Shown: positions 56,247 through 64,000 of the stretch, in pieces
Numbering within the stretch: the stretch's first letter is position 1
Layout: every line of letters begins with the position of its first letter
DNA from: Nitrospira sp.
GTDB taxonomy: Bacteria; Nitrospirota; Nitrospiria; Nitrospirales; Nitrospiraceae
Direction of reading: 5' to 3'
NCBI GenBank assembly: GCA_030692565.1
Contig: JAUYAO010000031.1
Location: 62,001 to 126,000 of the forward strand
Length of the DNA: 64,000 nucleotides
Notes under the pieces: model-generated
Told to the model about the DNA's origin: nothing
The model's input: only the letters and a program-made list of their open reading frames with translations
Database searches by the model: none
Made by a program: the position numbers and the translations under genes

Positions 56247-57932
56247 ATGAATCGACAGACATCCATAAACAGTTTCGTGATTGGCGCTGTGGCCATCGGT
56301 GTGATGGCCGGAGTCGCTGGTGGTTTCTTCATCGCTCACAGAATGACGACGGGGGACATGAAGCAGGGGGAGATGAACGGGATGCCGATGGAGGGCACGA
56401 TGTCCATGAAAGACATGGCACCCGTGGGAGAAGCAGGCGCCTCGGCGCCCGCGAGGCGGGTGGGTGAGATAGGAGGCATGTCCGGAGCGCCGTCGGGGGC
56501 GGTGGTGGTTCCGGCTGTGATGAGGCAGCTGATCGGAGTCCGGAGTGCCTCGGTCACCTCCGCATCCTTGGGGCAAGAGATCCGCGCGGTCGGCACGGTC
56601 GGCTATGACGAGCGTGGCTTGACGCAGGTCACCGTGAAAACGTCCGGGTGGGTGCGAGAGGTCTTTGTCGATTCGATCGGTCGCCCGGTCCGGACAGGCG
56701 AACCCCTCTTTACCCTCTACTCACCGGACCTTCTGGCCACGCAAGACGAATATCTTCTGGCCGTGAAAACGCAAGACCAACTGGCGGCCAGTCCACTTGC
56801 TGCCGTCACAGCCAATGCGGCGTCCCTCGTCGCGAGTGCGCGGGAACGCCTTCGATTGTGGGATGTGACCGATGCGCAAATCGCGGCGCTGGCGCGTCGA
56901 GGGACAGCGGAGCCGGTGCTCACGGTCTATGCCCCGTCCTCCGGGATCGTTCTGAAGCGAGACGCCGTGCCAGGGAAATATGTGGAGCCAGGCACAACAC
57001 TCTATGAGGTGGCGGATCTGTCCACGGTCTGGATCTCCGCCGATATCTATGAGTCCGAAGTCGCGGCCGTGAAGCTCAATCAGCCCACCTCAGTCACGTT
57101 CGCGGCCTATCCAGGCACAACCTTTCGCGGCACGGTGGCCTATGTCTATCCGTCGTTGAATACCGAAGCCCGTACGGTGCGCGTGCGGGTGGACTTACCG
57201 AATCCTGGACTGAAGCTGAAGCCCGGCATGTACGGGAACGTCATCGTACAGACGGATACGGTCCATACCTTAGTCGTGCCGAAGGAAGCGGTGCTGGAGA
57301 CGGGACTTCGCCAACTCGTGTTCATGGATCGGGGGCAAGGCCGTTATGAGCCGGCGTCAGTCAAGTTAGGGCGTCGGAGTCAGGACTCTGTGGAAGTGCT
57401 GGAAGGACTCACCGCAGGAGATCGCATCGTCACCTCGGCCAATTTCTTGTTGGACGCAGAGAGCAAATTGGCCTCGGCGTCGAGCATGCAGGGCATGATG
57501 GGCCGGATCGGCATGGCTGATTGGCAGATGCGTGGCGCGCATGAAGGCAAGATGGAAGACATGTCGGGCATGGAGATGGGGAGTCAGAAGGGGATGACTG
57601 TGGCCGAGACCCGTCAGATGGACGGGCTCACGCTCTCACTCACTACGGTGCCGGAAAAACCCAAGGCCGGTGACGTACTGCTCCGGCTCAACGTGACAGA
57701 TCAGGCCGGCAAGCCGGTGACTAATGCGCAAGTATTCTTCGTCTATACCATGCCGATGCCGGGCATGGCCGATTCCAAGGCGCCGGCTCGCCCCACCAAG
57801 GCGGGGCTCTACGAAGGGACGGTGAGATTCGGCATGGGTGGCACCTGGGTGGTGACGGTCAAGGTGACGGTACCAGGGCGACCGCCGATTGCCGAAACGT
57901 TTCGGTTCTCGGTCGCCGGCGGAGGCATGTAA
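56247..57932 (+). CDS. RND metal-efflux periplasmic adaptor with Met-rich segments and FixH-like C-terminus
   Basis: A 561-residue adaptor (CusB/CzcB type) with a membrane anchor (about 10-30), a methionine-rich stretch (33-57, seven methionines), the barrel-sandwich/HlyD core (TVGYDERGLTQVTVKTSGWV) and, after a second Met-rich linker (about 412-455), a C-terminal FixH-like domain (about 455-555). CusB adaptors usually end after the barrel, so the extra domain is unusual. Met-rich segments fit Cu(I) or Ag(I) binding. The SD AGGAG is followed by its complement CTCCT just before the ATG. Confidence 0.88.
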   Translation: MNRQTSINSFVIGAVAIGVMAGVAGGFFIAHRMTTGDMKQGEMNGMPMEGTMSMKDMAPVGEAGASAPARRVGEIGGMSGAPSGAVVVPAVMRQLIGVRSASVTSASLGQEIRAVGTVGYDERGLTQVTVKTSGWVREVFVDSIGRPVRTGEPLFTLYSPDLLATQDEYLLAVKTQDQLAASPLAAVTANAASLVASARERLRLWDVTDAQIAALARRGTAEPVLTVYAPSSGIVLKRDAVPGKYVEPGTTLYEVADLSTVWISADIYESEVAAVKLNQPTSVTFAAYPGTTFRGTVAYVYPSLNTEARTVRVRVDLPNPGLKLKPGMYGNVIVQTDTVHTLVVPKEAVLETGLRQLVFMDRGQGRYEPASVKLGRRSQDSVEVLEGLTAGDRIVTSANFLLDAESKLASASSMQGMMGRIGMADWQMRGAHEGKMEDMSGMEMGSQKGMTVAETRQMDGLTLSLTTVPEKPKAGDVLLRLNVTDQAGKPVTNAQVFFVYTMPMPGMADSKAPARPTKAGLYEGTVRFGMGGTWVVTVKVTVPGRPPIAETFRFSVAGGGM

Positions 57933-57938
57933 TCCATT

Positions 57939-60900
57939 ATGATCGCGCGACTCATTGAAGGAAGCGCCCGCAATCCGATTCTGGTCCTCCTCTGTGTCTT
58001 GTTGCTGGCTGCCTGGGGTGCATGGGCGGTCTTGCAGGTTCCGCTGGATGCGATTCCGGATCTGTCCGATGTCCAGGTGATCATCTACACCGAATGGTCG
58101 GGGCACAGCCCCACGTTGATTGAAGACCAGATCACCTATCCAATCGTCACGTCCCTACTCGCTGGGCCGAGCGTCAAACGGGTGCGGGGGGTCTCGGAGT
58201 ATGGGGTCTCGTACGTGTACGTGATCTTCGAAGACCGGACAGACGTGTACTGGGCGAGGAGCCGCGTGCTGGAATATCTTCAGAAGCTCACCGGAAAACT
58301 TCCGGCCGGCGTTACACCAACCTTGGGACCGGATGCTACGGGAGTCGGGTGGGTCTATCAGTACGCGTTGGTGGACGAATCTGGAGCACACGATCTGGCT
58401 CAGCTCCGCGGCCTTCAAGACTGGTACCTGCGCTACCAATTAGAAAGTGTGCCAGGAGTGGCAGAAGTGGCAGCGATCGGCGGGTTCGTCAAACAATATC
58501 AAATCGAGGTAGACCCGAACACGTTGGCCGCCTATCGATTGTCGATCAAGACGATCATCGAAGCGGTCCGGAACAGCAATGCGGAGGTGAGCGGCCGTGT
58601 CTTGGAAATGGCCGGCACGGAATACGTGATTCGAGGGCGCGGCTACCTGCGCTCGGTTGAGGATATTGAATTAATCCCTGTCGGGACAGATGGTCGCGGC
58701 ACGCCTACCTTGATTCGTGATATCGCCCATGTCCACATCGGGCCGGACCAGCGGCGAGGGATCGCTGAGTTGGACGGCAAGGGCCAGACCGTGGGAGGCA
58801 TTGTGATCATGCGGGCCGGCGAACATGCGCTCGCCGTGATCGAGCGGATCAAAGCCCGGCTGGATGAGATCACACCAGCCCTGCCAAAGGGTGTGCACAT
58901 TATTCCTACCTATGATCGATCAGATCTCATTCATCGGGCCATCGCCGTGCTCCGCGAAAAGCTCGTGGAGGAGAGTGTCATCGTTAGCCTGGTCGCCGTG
59001 CTGTTTCTGTTCCATCTACGCAGTGCGTTGGTGGCCATCCTCATTCTGCCCGTGGCCGTGCTCCTCGCCTTCATTCCGATGGCCTACTTGAAGATCACGT
59101 CTAACATCATGTCGCTCGGTGGGATCGCCATTGCTATTGGCGCAATGGTCGATGCCGCCATTGTGATGGTGGAGAACGCGCATAAGCGGTTGGAGCAACA
59201 TCCCCATTCGGACAGGATTGAGACCATCATCTCGGCGGCCAAAGAAGTCGGCCGTCCCTTGTTCTTCTCGCTGCTGGTGATCGCCGTGTCGTTCCTGCCG
59301 ATTTTTGCCCTGGAAGCGCAGGAGAGTCGACTGTTTACGCCGTTGGCGTATACCAAGACATTTGCGATGCTCGCTGCCACCGGGCTCTCGGTGACGTTGG
59401 CTCCTGTGCTGATGGTCCTGCTGATCCGGGGGCGTATCCGAGCGGAAGCCATAAATCCCTTGAACCGGCTGCTGATATTTTTATATCGGCCCATCCTTTC
59501 GGGTGCGTTGCGCGTTCGGTGGCTGACATTGGCGCTGGCAGTGGCGGCAGTCGGGCTCACGGTGCCGGTGTTCATGCGCCTGGGGGCTGAATTCATGCCA
59601 CCACTGAACGAGGGGACCATCCTCTACATGCCAACCACCGTCCCCGGCCTTTCGATCCCCGAAGCGGCCAAGGTGTTGCAGGTCCAGGACCAGCTACTCA
59701 CGACCTTTCCCGAAGTGGAGCGGGTGTTCGGCAAGATGGGGAAGGCCCCCACGGCCACCGATCCGGCCTTTGTCGGGATGGCTGAGATCACAGTCACCCT
59801 CAAACCGGAAGCGCACTGGCGACCCGGCATGACCTGGGACCGTTTGCTGGATGAGATGGATGCCAAGCTGCGCATTCCTGGCTTTCCGAACATTTGGTGG
59901 ATGCCGATCCAGACCCGCACGGAAATGATCACGACCGGTGTCCGAAGTCCCGTCGGGATTAAAGTCCTGGGACCGGATCTGAAGATGATTGAGAAAATTG
60001 GAATAGACATCGAGCAGGTCCTGGCGAGCGTGCCAGGCACCAAGAGCGCATTCGCGGAACGGCTCAACGAAGGGTACTATCTGGACCTGATCGTGAACCG
60101 ACGCGAAGCGGCCCGCTACGGCCTGACGGTGGGAGATGTGCAAGCGGTCATTACTACAGCCATAGGGGGAGAAACCGTCACGACCACGGTCGAGGGGCGG
60201 GAGCGGTATCCGGTCACGGTCCGCTATCAGCGTGAGCTGCGCGATGACCCTGACCGGCTCAAGCGGGTGCTGATCCCCACATCAAGTGGTACGCAGATCC
60301 CACTCGGACAGGTCGCGGAGATGGTGATCACGCAGGGGCCGACGTCGATCGCGGATGAGGCCGGGGCGCTGGCCGGTCTCGTGTCGGTTGCGGTCAGTGG
60401 ACGCGACTTGCGCGGCTATGTCCAGGACGCCCAACGAGCGGTTCGAGACCGGGTAACAGTACCTCCTGGGTACCGACTGATTTGGACCGGTCAATACGAG
60501 CATCTGGTGCGGGCTGAAGAGCGATTAAAGCTGGTCGTCCCCATAACTCTGGCCTTGATCCTCTTGTTGCTGTATCTGAATTTTCGGTCGCTGGCGAAAT
60601 CGCTGATCGTGCTGCTGTCCGTCCCCTTCGCCGCGATCGGGGCGATCTGGTATCTCGACTATCTGGGCTACAACCTCAGCGTGGCGGTCTGGGTGGGCAT
60701 CATCGCGCTGGCCGGTGTGGCGGCGGAGACGGGCGTGGTGATGCTCGTCTATCTGGACGAAGCCTATGAGCGTCGAGTGCGTGAAGGTCGCATGACGACC
60801 GTTCACGACCTGCGCGAAACCATCATGGAGGGCGCAGTTCAGCGGGTCCGGCCCAAGATGATGACCGTCGCCGCGATTATGGGCGGGTTGCTCCCGATCA

Positions 60901-61052
60901 TGTGGACCACCGGCACGGGCGCCGACGTGATGAAACGGATTGCCGCGCCCATGATTGGCGGCATGGTGAGCTCGACAGTGCTCACGCTGCTGGTGATTCC
61001 GGTCCTCTATGGCCTGTGGCGTGGACCATGGTCAAGGCCTGGCATCAAGTGA
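57939..61052 (+). CDS. Heavy-metal efflux RND pump (CusA/CzcA family)
   Basis: A 1037-residue inner-membrane pump with twelve helices in the HME-RND arrangement. Typical segments are VPLDAIPDLSDVQVII near the start, the TM4 run GAMVDAAIVMVENAHKRLE with an essential-type aspartate, and ETGVVMLVYLDEAYERR. It exports metal ions by proton antiport through the adaptor and TolC. Whether the substrate is Cu/Ag or Co/Zn/Cd is not shown; the Met-rich adaptor favours Cu/Ag. It starts 6 bp after the adaptor stop. Confidence 0.92.
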   Translation: MIARLIEGSARNPILVLLCVLLLAAWGAWAVLQVPLDAIPDLSDVQVIIYTEWSGHSPTLIEDQITYPIVTSLLAGPSVKRVRGVSEYGVSYVYVIFEDRTDVYWARSRVLEYLQKLTGKLPAGVTPTLGPDATGVGWVYQYALVDESGAHDLAQLRGLQDWYLRYQLESVPGVAEVAAIGGFVKQYQIEVDPNTLAAYRLSIKTIIEAVRNSNAEVSGRVLEMAGTEYVIRGRGYLRSVEDIELIPVGTDGRGTPTLIRDIAHVHIGPDQRRGIAELDGKGQTVGGIVIMRAGEHALAVIERIKARLDEITPALPKGVHIIPTYDRSDLIHRAIAVLREKLVEESVIVSLVAVLFLFHLRSALVAILILPVAVLLAFIPMAYLKITSNIMSLGGIAIAIGAMVDAAIVMVENAHKRLEQHPHSDRIETIISAAKEVGRPLFFSLLVIAVSFLPIFALEAQESRLFTPLAYTKTFAMLAATGLSVTLAPVLMVLLIRGRIRAEAINPLNRLLIFLYRPILSGALRVRWLTLALAVAAVGLTVPVFMRLGAEFMPPLNEGTILYMPTTVPGLSIPEAAKVLQVQDQLLTTFPEVERVFGKMGKAPTATDPAFVGMAEITVTLKPEAHWRPGMTWDRLLDEMDAKLRIPGFPNIWWMPIQTRTEMITTGVRSPVGIKVLGPDLKMIEKIGIDIEQVLASVPGTKSAFAERLNEGYYLDLIVNRREAARYGLTVGDVQAVITTAIGGETVTTTVEGRERYPVTVRYQRELRDDPDRLKRVLIPTSSGTQIPLGQVAEMVITQGPTSIADEAGALAGLVSVAVSGRDLRGYVQDAQRAVRDRVTVPPGYRLIWTGQYEHLVRAEERLKLVVPITLALILLLLYLNFRSLAKSLIVLLSVPFAAIGAIWYLDYLGYNLSVAVWVGIIALAGVAAETGVVMLVYLDEAYERRVREGRMTTVHDLRETIMEGAVQRVRPKMMTVAAIMGGLLPIMWTTGTGADVMKRIAAPMIGGMVSSTVLTLLVIPVLYGLWRGPWSRPGIK

Positions 61053-61159
61053 TGATTCTGGTGGATGCGCATCGATGTGCTGGGGTCACTGTGAGATGGC
61101 CCCGATCTCGCTGAGTCAATAGACGCTCCGGAGTGCAGTCGGCCTGCACAAAGAGGCTG

Positions 61160-61537
61160 TTAGAGGCTCTTCCGATTTCGGAAGTAGTTCCAGACATCAA
61201 TCGTATCGAGCACCAGGGAGATGGCCATGGAGACCGACAAGATGAGCAAATACTGTTTGAATGAAGCTTCAGCGGTAGGAATCTTGATCACGATATAGGC
61301 CAGCAACGGGATCCATGGGAAGTGGCCGAGCCCAAGGATCTTGGTGAATCCATATCGCGCATAGAGCCCCATCATCAGCATCGCGCTCGCGAGAAAATTC
61401 ATGAAGATGAGCTGGGCGACCGCTTCCTGCCAGAAGGCGAGACTGGCCATGTTGACGAGCATGAGAAACAGTACCCACAGGGAGACCCATACGGGCTGCT
61501 CCATCAATTCAATGAAAAATCGTAATGGGTTTCTCAT
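61160..61537 (-). CDS. Small polytopic membrane protein, hypothetical
   Basis: A 125-residue protein with about four membrane helices (WVSLWVLFLMLVNMASLAFW, IFMNFLASAMLMMGLYARYG, FPWIPLLAYIVI and LLILSVSMAISLVLDTI). The ATG at 61537 has an AAGGA upstream. It converges on the RND pump gene. I do not recognise a family. It is on the strand of the DsrE gene but separated from it by 111 bp. Confidence 0.6.
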   Translation of the reverse strand: MRNPLRFFIELMEQPVWVSLWVLFLMLVNMASLAFWQEAVAQLIFMNFLASAMLMMGLYARYGFTKILGLGHFPWIPLLAYIVIKIPTAEASFKQYLLILSVSMAISLVLDTIDVWNYFRNRKSL

Positions 61538-61648
61538 GCCTGAATTCCTTCTGATGATTGGGATCAGCCGTGTGTTGGTGATCACTGATAAGGGGCGGAC
61601 ACCCGGCTGGATCGATAGCGCCGACCGGATGTCCGCTGGACTACCGCA

Positions 61649-62005
61649 CTAGAACGTGATGACCTGATACCCCTGAGACACAAGCTTCTTGAAGCTTGGA
61701 TGGCCGTCGTATTCGCCTGCCAGCTTCACTCCGCAGGCCACGACTTTGTCCTTCACACCGAACGCCCCGGCGCAAAAGTCGCACGCCCCGCTGATTCGAT
61801 CTTTCACCGCCACGTAGAGCCCGTGGGCCATGTGATCGGGCTTCTCCAGTTCCGGAATCCACTTGGGCCCGGCGCCATCGAAAATGAGTTGAACGTCGTC
61901 GTGGGCGTCCTTGAACTCTTTGACAGCTTCCATCGCATTCACCACGCGCCCGAGGCTTTCATGAGTCTCCGTATCAGCCAAAATCACAATGGCGACTTTC
62001 GACAT
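61649..62005 (-). CDS. DsrE-family sulfur-relay-like protein
   Basis: A 118-residue protein with the DsrE fold start KVAIVILADTETHESLGRVV, then DDVQLIFDGAG, and a cysteine pair in GACDFCAGAF (about residues 74 and 77) plus a further cysteine in VVACGVKL. DsrE-type proteins carry sulfur or act in thiol transfer. AGGAG lies upstream of the ATG. It is divergent from a zinc-ribbon gene, with about 257 bp between the starts and no gene between them. Confidence 0.83.
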   Translation of the reverse strand: MSKVAIVILADTETHESLGRVVNAMEAVKEFKDAHDDVQLIFDGAGPKWIPELEKPDHMAHGLYVAVKDRISGACDFCAGAFGVKDKVVACGVKLAGEYDGHPSFKKLVSQGYQVITF

Positions 62006-62262
62006 CGTGCACTCCTTTCAAGAGACAAACAGATAAATGATGATGAACATCTCCGCCTCCTGTGTGTGGCGGAAGCGACCTCATGCCGCAACGATCGCGC
62101 ACTCTACCGTCGATAGGCTTGGTGCATCTGTAGTCTGGCTTACATTACCCGACTTCATTTTTTTCCGAAAACGTGTGGTGTGCCTTACAGAAGATTGGCG
62201 AGGCCCCGCGTAGGATCGTGCGCAGGATACGAACACACCTATCACGCATAAGGAGGTGCGCT

Positions 62263-62475
62263 ATGACCTGCGAACGATGCGGTGGCCTGATGGTGAGCGA
62301 GCGGATCTATGATCTTCAGGGGATGAACAGCGACCTCTGTGCGACCGGCTATCGCTGCCTGCTCTGTGGAGATTTGGTGGACACGGTCATTCTCGCGAAC
62401 CGATCGCGCTCGACCGGCGCGGTCGAGCCAATGACGCTCAGGAGACCTCGCATGCAGCGCCTCGTAGCGGTATAA
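62263..62475 (+). CDS. Small zinc-ribbon protein
   Basis: A 70-residue protein with a four-cysteine ribbon: C3-C6 (MTCERCGG) and C32-C35 (RCLLCGDLVD), with a fifth cysteine at C26. A basic C-terminal tail follows. AAGGAGG lies seven bases before the ATG at 62263. Such small ribbons often act as regulators or RNA/DNA-binding adapters. A tautomerase gene follows at 62598. The family is not named from memory. Confidence 0.65.
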   Translation: MTCERCGGLMVSERIYDLQGMNSDLCATGYRCLLCGDLVDTVILANRSRSTGAVEPMTLRRPRMQRLVAV

Positions 62476-62597
62476 GTCACGGCGTGATCACCAATATGGT
62501 CACGCGTAGGCAAGCCGATAGTAGACAGAGAGCTATTTCAACTTGTTGTGCCACATCGATCCAGAGCAAGGAATCCACCGGAAAATGGGATGAATGT

Positions 62598-62819
62598 ATG
62601 CCACTCGCGCAATTAAAAGGCCTCAGTGGTTTCCTCAGCACAGAGCAAAAGCAGGAGCTGATTCAAAAGGTGACGGATGCGATCGTCTCGGTCGAAGGAG
62701 AAGGGTTGCGGCCCGTGACCTGGGTGATTATTGAGGACGTCCCGTCAGGTCAGTGGGGCGTCGGCGGAACACCTGTCACGACCGAAGGGCTGAAGAAGAT
62801 GGCCGCACAAGGGAAGTAA
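62598..62819 (+). CDS. 4-oxalocrotonate tautomerase family protein
   Basis: A 73-residue protein starting MPLAQLKGL with a proline after the initiator, as required for the catalytic Pro1, and TDAIVSVEGEGLRPVTWVII, the usual beta-alpha-beta body of the tautomerase superfamily. The start was chosen for that proline; the ribosome site is weak. It lies 33 bp before a carboxymuconolactone-decarboxylase-like gene. The substrate is unknown, and such proteins often have stress or detoxification roles. Confidence 0.72.
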   Translation: MPLAQLKGLSGFLSTEQKQELIQKVTDAIVSVEGEGLRPVTWVIIEDVPSGQWGVGGTPVTTEGLKKMAAQGK

Positions 62820-62852
62820 CCGAAGTTCATATCAGGAGGGAGGATTATTATC

Positions 62853-63416
62853 ATGAAATTTCAGATCCACACGAAAGACACGGCTCCGGAAGCGTCGCGG
62901 GCGACACTCGACGCCACCGCGAAGAAATACGGGTTTGTGCCAAATTTATATGGTGTGCTGGCCGAATCGCCGTCGGCGGTACAAGCCTATGCGGGGATCA
63001 ATAAAGCGCTGGAACAGAGTGCGCTCACGCCAGTTGAGCAGCAGATCGTGACGTTGACAGTCAGTGCCGCCAATGGCGGTACCTACTGCATGGGGGCCCA
63101 TTCCACGGTGGCGCAGATGGTCCATATGCCTGAGCAGCTTCTCGCAGAACTGCGGGAGCAGCGCGACCTTTCCGACGCGAAGCTTAATGCACTGCGCCTA
63201 TTGGTTGTCTCCGTCCTGCACCACCGAGGATGGGTGCCAGAGGCGGAGCTTACGCAATGTGCAGCGGCAGGCTACACTGAGCGGCATGTGTTGGATGTAC
63301 TTACCATCGTGGCGCTCAAGACCCTGAGTAACTACGTGAACCACATCGCCCATACCCCGCTTGACTCTCAGTTTGTGGCGCAAGCGTGGACGTCACAGGC
63401 AGCTACGGTTGCCTGA
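62853..63416 (+). CDS. Carboxymuconolactone decarboxylase/AhpD-like protein lacking the CxxC pair
   Basis: A 187-residue protein with the AhpD-like helical fold; the active-site segment reads NGGTYCMGAHS, with C79 and H83. The family usually has Cys-x-x-Cys-x-x-x-His; here the first cysteine is replaced by G76, so a redox disulfide cannot form in the usual way. AGGAGG precedes the ATG at 62853. It follows the tautomerase gene and may form a small operon with it and the zinc ribbon. A GC-rich hairpin lies just downstream. Confidence 0.8.
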   Translation: MKFQIHTKDTAPEASRATLDATAKKYGFVPNLYGVLAESPSAVQAYAGINKALEQSALTPVEQQIVTLTVSAANGGTYCMGAHSTVAQMVHMPEQLLAELREQRDLSDAKLNALRLLVVSVLHHRGWVPEAELTQCAAAGYTERHVLDVLTIVALKTLSNYVNHIAHTPLDSQFVAQAWTSQAATVA

Positions 63417-63453
63417 CACAGCCTTTCATCTGCTCAAGTCCGGCACGAATGAA

Positions 63454-63489
63454 GGAGGGGCCTGCGCCTGTGAAGACGCGGGCCCCTCC
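63454..63489. terminator. GC-rich hairpin between convergent genes
   Basis: GGAGGGGCCTGCG (63454-63466) pairs with CGCGGGCCCCTCC (63477-63489), a 13-bp stem with a single G-T pair and a ten-base loop. It lies between the AhpD-like stop and the convergent SDR stop. It probably terminates both directions. Confidence 0.65.
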
Positions 63490-63569
63490 CATGATGTCCT
63501 ATAGTATGTCGTCGCACTTTACGCCGGCGGCCGCGCACGTCCTCGCGAATGCCGATCGGAGTCGATTGG

Positions 63570-64000
63570 CTAGTTCCGGCCCGCCATGACACCGCCATCG
63601 ACATCCCAAATAGCCCCCGTTACCCATTGGGCGTCATCGCTGAGCAAGAAGTTTATGGCGTTTGCCACGTCTTCCGCCGAGCCAATACGGCCGATCGGAT
63701 GAAAGCTATTGAACGTGGCGAGTGTCTCGTCCATGTCCTGCGGATCAATGAAGGCGTGATAAATGGGCGTCTTGACCACCGCCGGCGACACGGCGTTGAC
63801 CCGAATGTTGCGGCCGGCCAGCTCCATCGCCATATGCTGCGTGAGAGCATGCAGCCCGGCCTTCGCCATGGAATACGCAGAGGAAGGGGTCGCTTTGATG
63901 GCCTGTTTCGCCCACATCGATCCGATATGCACGATGGAGCCGCCACCATTCGCGGCCATGTTCTTTGCGACGGCCTGTGAAATGAAAAAGAGGGCTCGGT
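63570..64000 (-). CDS. Short-chain dehydrogenase/reductase, partial (N-terminus off window)
   Basis: About 143 codons from the stop at 63570 to the right edge. The frame continues upstream of an internal ATG (63959) with [14 protein letters not shown], so the N-terminal Rossmann motif is outside the window. The catalytic YxxxK lies in [11 protein letters not shown] and the SDR end has [20 protein letters not shown]. It reduces or oxidises carbonyl or hydroxyl groups with NAD(P)(H); the substrate is unknown. Confidence 0.87.
   Translation of the reverse strand, partial: RALFFISQAVAKNMAANGGGSIVHIGSMWAKQAIKATPSSAYSMAKAGLHALTQHMAMELAGRNIRVNAVSPAVVKTPIYHAFIDPQDMDETLATFNSFHPIGRIGSAEDVANAINFLLSDDAQWVTGAIWDVDGGVMAGRN

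Noticed and set aside
1-64000. CRISPR arrays, tRNA or rRNA genes, insertion sequences
   Set aside because: I looked for regular short repeats, cloverleaf-type T-loop sequences and transposase motifs and saw none. Absence was judged by eye and not by a covariance or HMM search.

Overview
The window is GC-rich DNA from a Gram-negative, didermal bacterium (TolC, porin-like barrels, DUF481, lipoproteins). The mix of a pyruvate/2-oxoacid:ferredoxin oxidoreductase, a cbb3-type oxidase, several small cytochromes c, cupredoxin-like lipoproteins, GH15/GH63 enzymes and CzcCBA-type metal efflux recalls Nitrospira (Nitrospirota). That assignment is inference; there is no rRNA or other phylogenetic marker in the window.

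Layout. 1-6.2 kb: the end of a por operon (porA runs off the left edge, porG), a DksA-like protein, a YtxH protein, a LOG-family protein, a remnant of a P-type H+-ATPase, a frameshifted DUF21 protein, a cytochrome c and a small exported protein. 6.5-17 kb: BrkB and AI-2E-type membrane proteins, two cation/proton antiporters, three MscS channels and a beta-barrel. 17-31.8 kb: a long minus-strand run with outer-membrane proteins, a lipoprotein, LapA, a single-chain CcoN-CcoO-CcoP oxidase, NhaA, a frameshifted gluconokinase, GH63 and GH15 enzymes, and a decayed second BrkB/AI-2E pair. 31.9-41.4 kb: an AsmA-like protein, a site-2 protease, a cupredoxin, zwf, a cyclase, cytochrome c, a truncated ROK kinase, a lipoprotein and the ruin of a second AsmA-like gene. 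41.4-47.3 kb: a NarL-type two-component system, a membrane coiled-coil protein, a possibly sigma-like protein, a divergent repeat peptide behind an 11-bp inverted repeat, and a micropeptide. 47.3-53.5 kb: a beta-propeller lipoprotein, otsB, a membrane-anchored otsA, a divergent GH15 gene and a cupredoxin-like lipoprotein. 53.6-64 kb: a metal-efflux locus (small proteins, TolC/adaptor/RND pump), then DsrE, a zinc ribbon, a tautomerase, an AhpD-like protein and a partial SDR.

The common theme is envelope, osmotic and ionic stress: three MscS channels, three Na+(K+)/H+ antiporters, trehalose synthesis with GH15/GH63 glucosidases, YtxH, LapA and DUF481, around a respiratory oxidase and pentose-phosphate entry enzymes. 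The most unusual items are the one-polypeptide cbb3 oxidase, the OtsA fused to a membrane-anchored extracytoplasmic domain, the putative sigma-like/membrane coiled-coil pair with its inverted repeat, and the density of decayed or frameshifted genes. At least four genes have a single-base-type frame break and four more are remnants, so either genuine decay or assembly indels must be considered.
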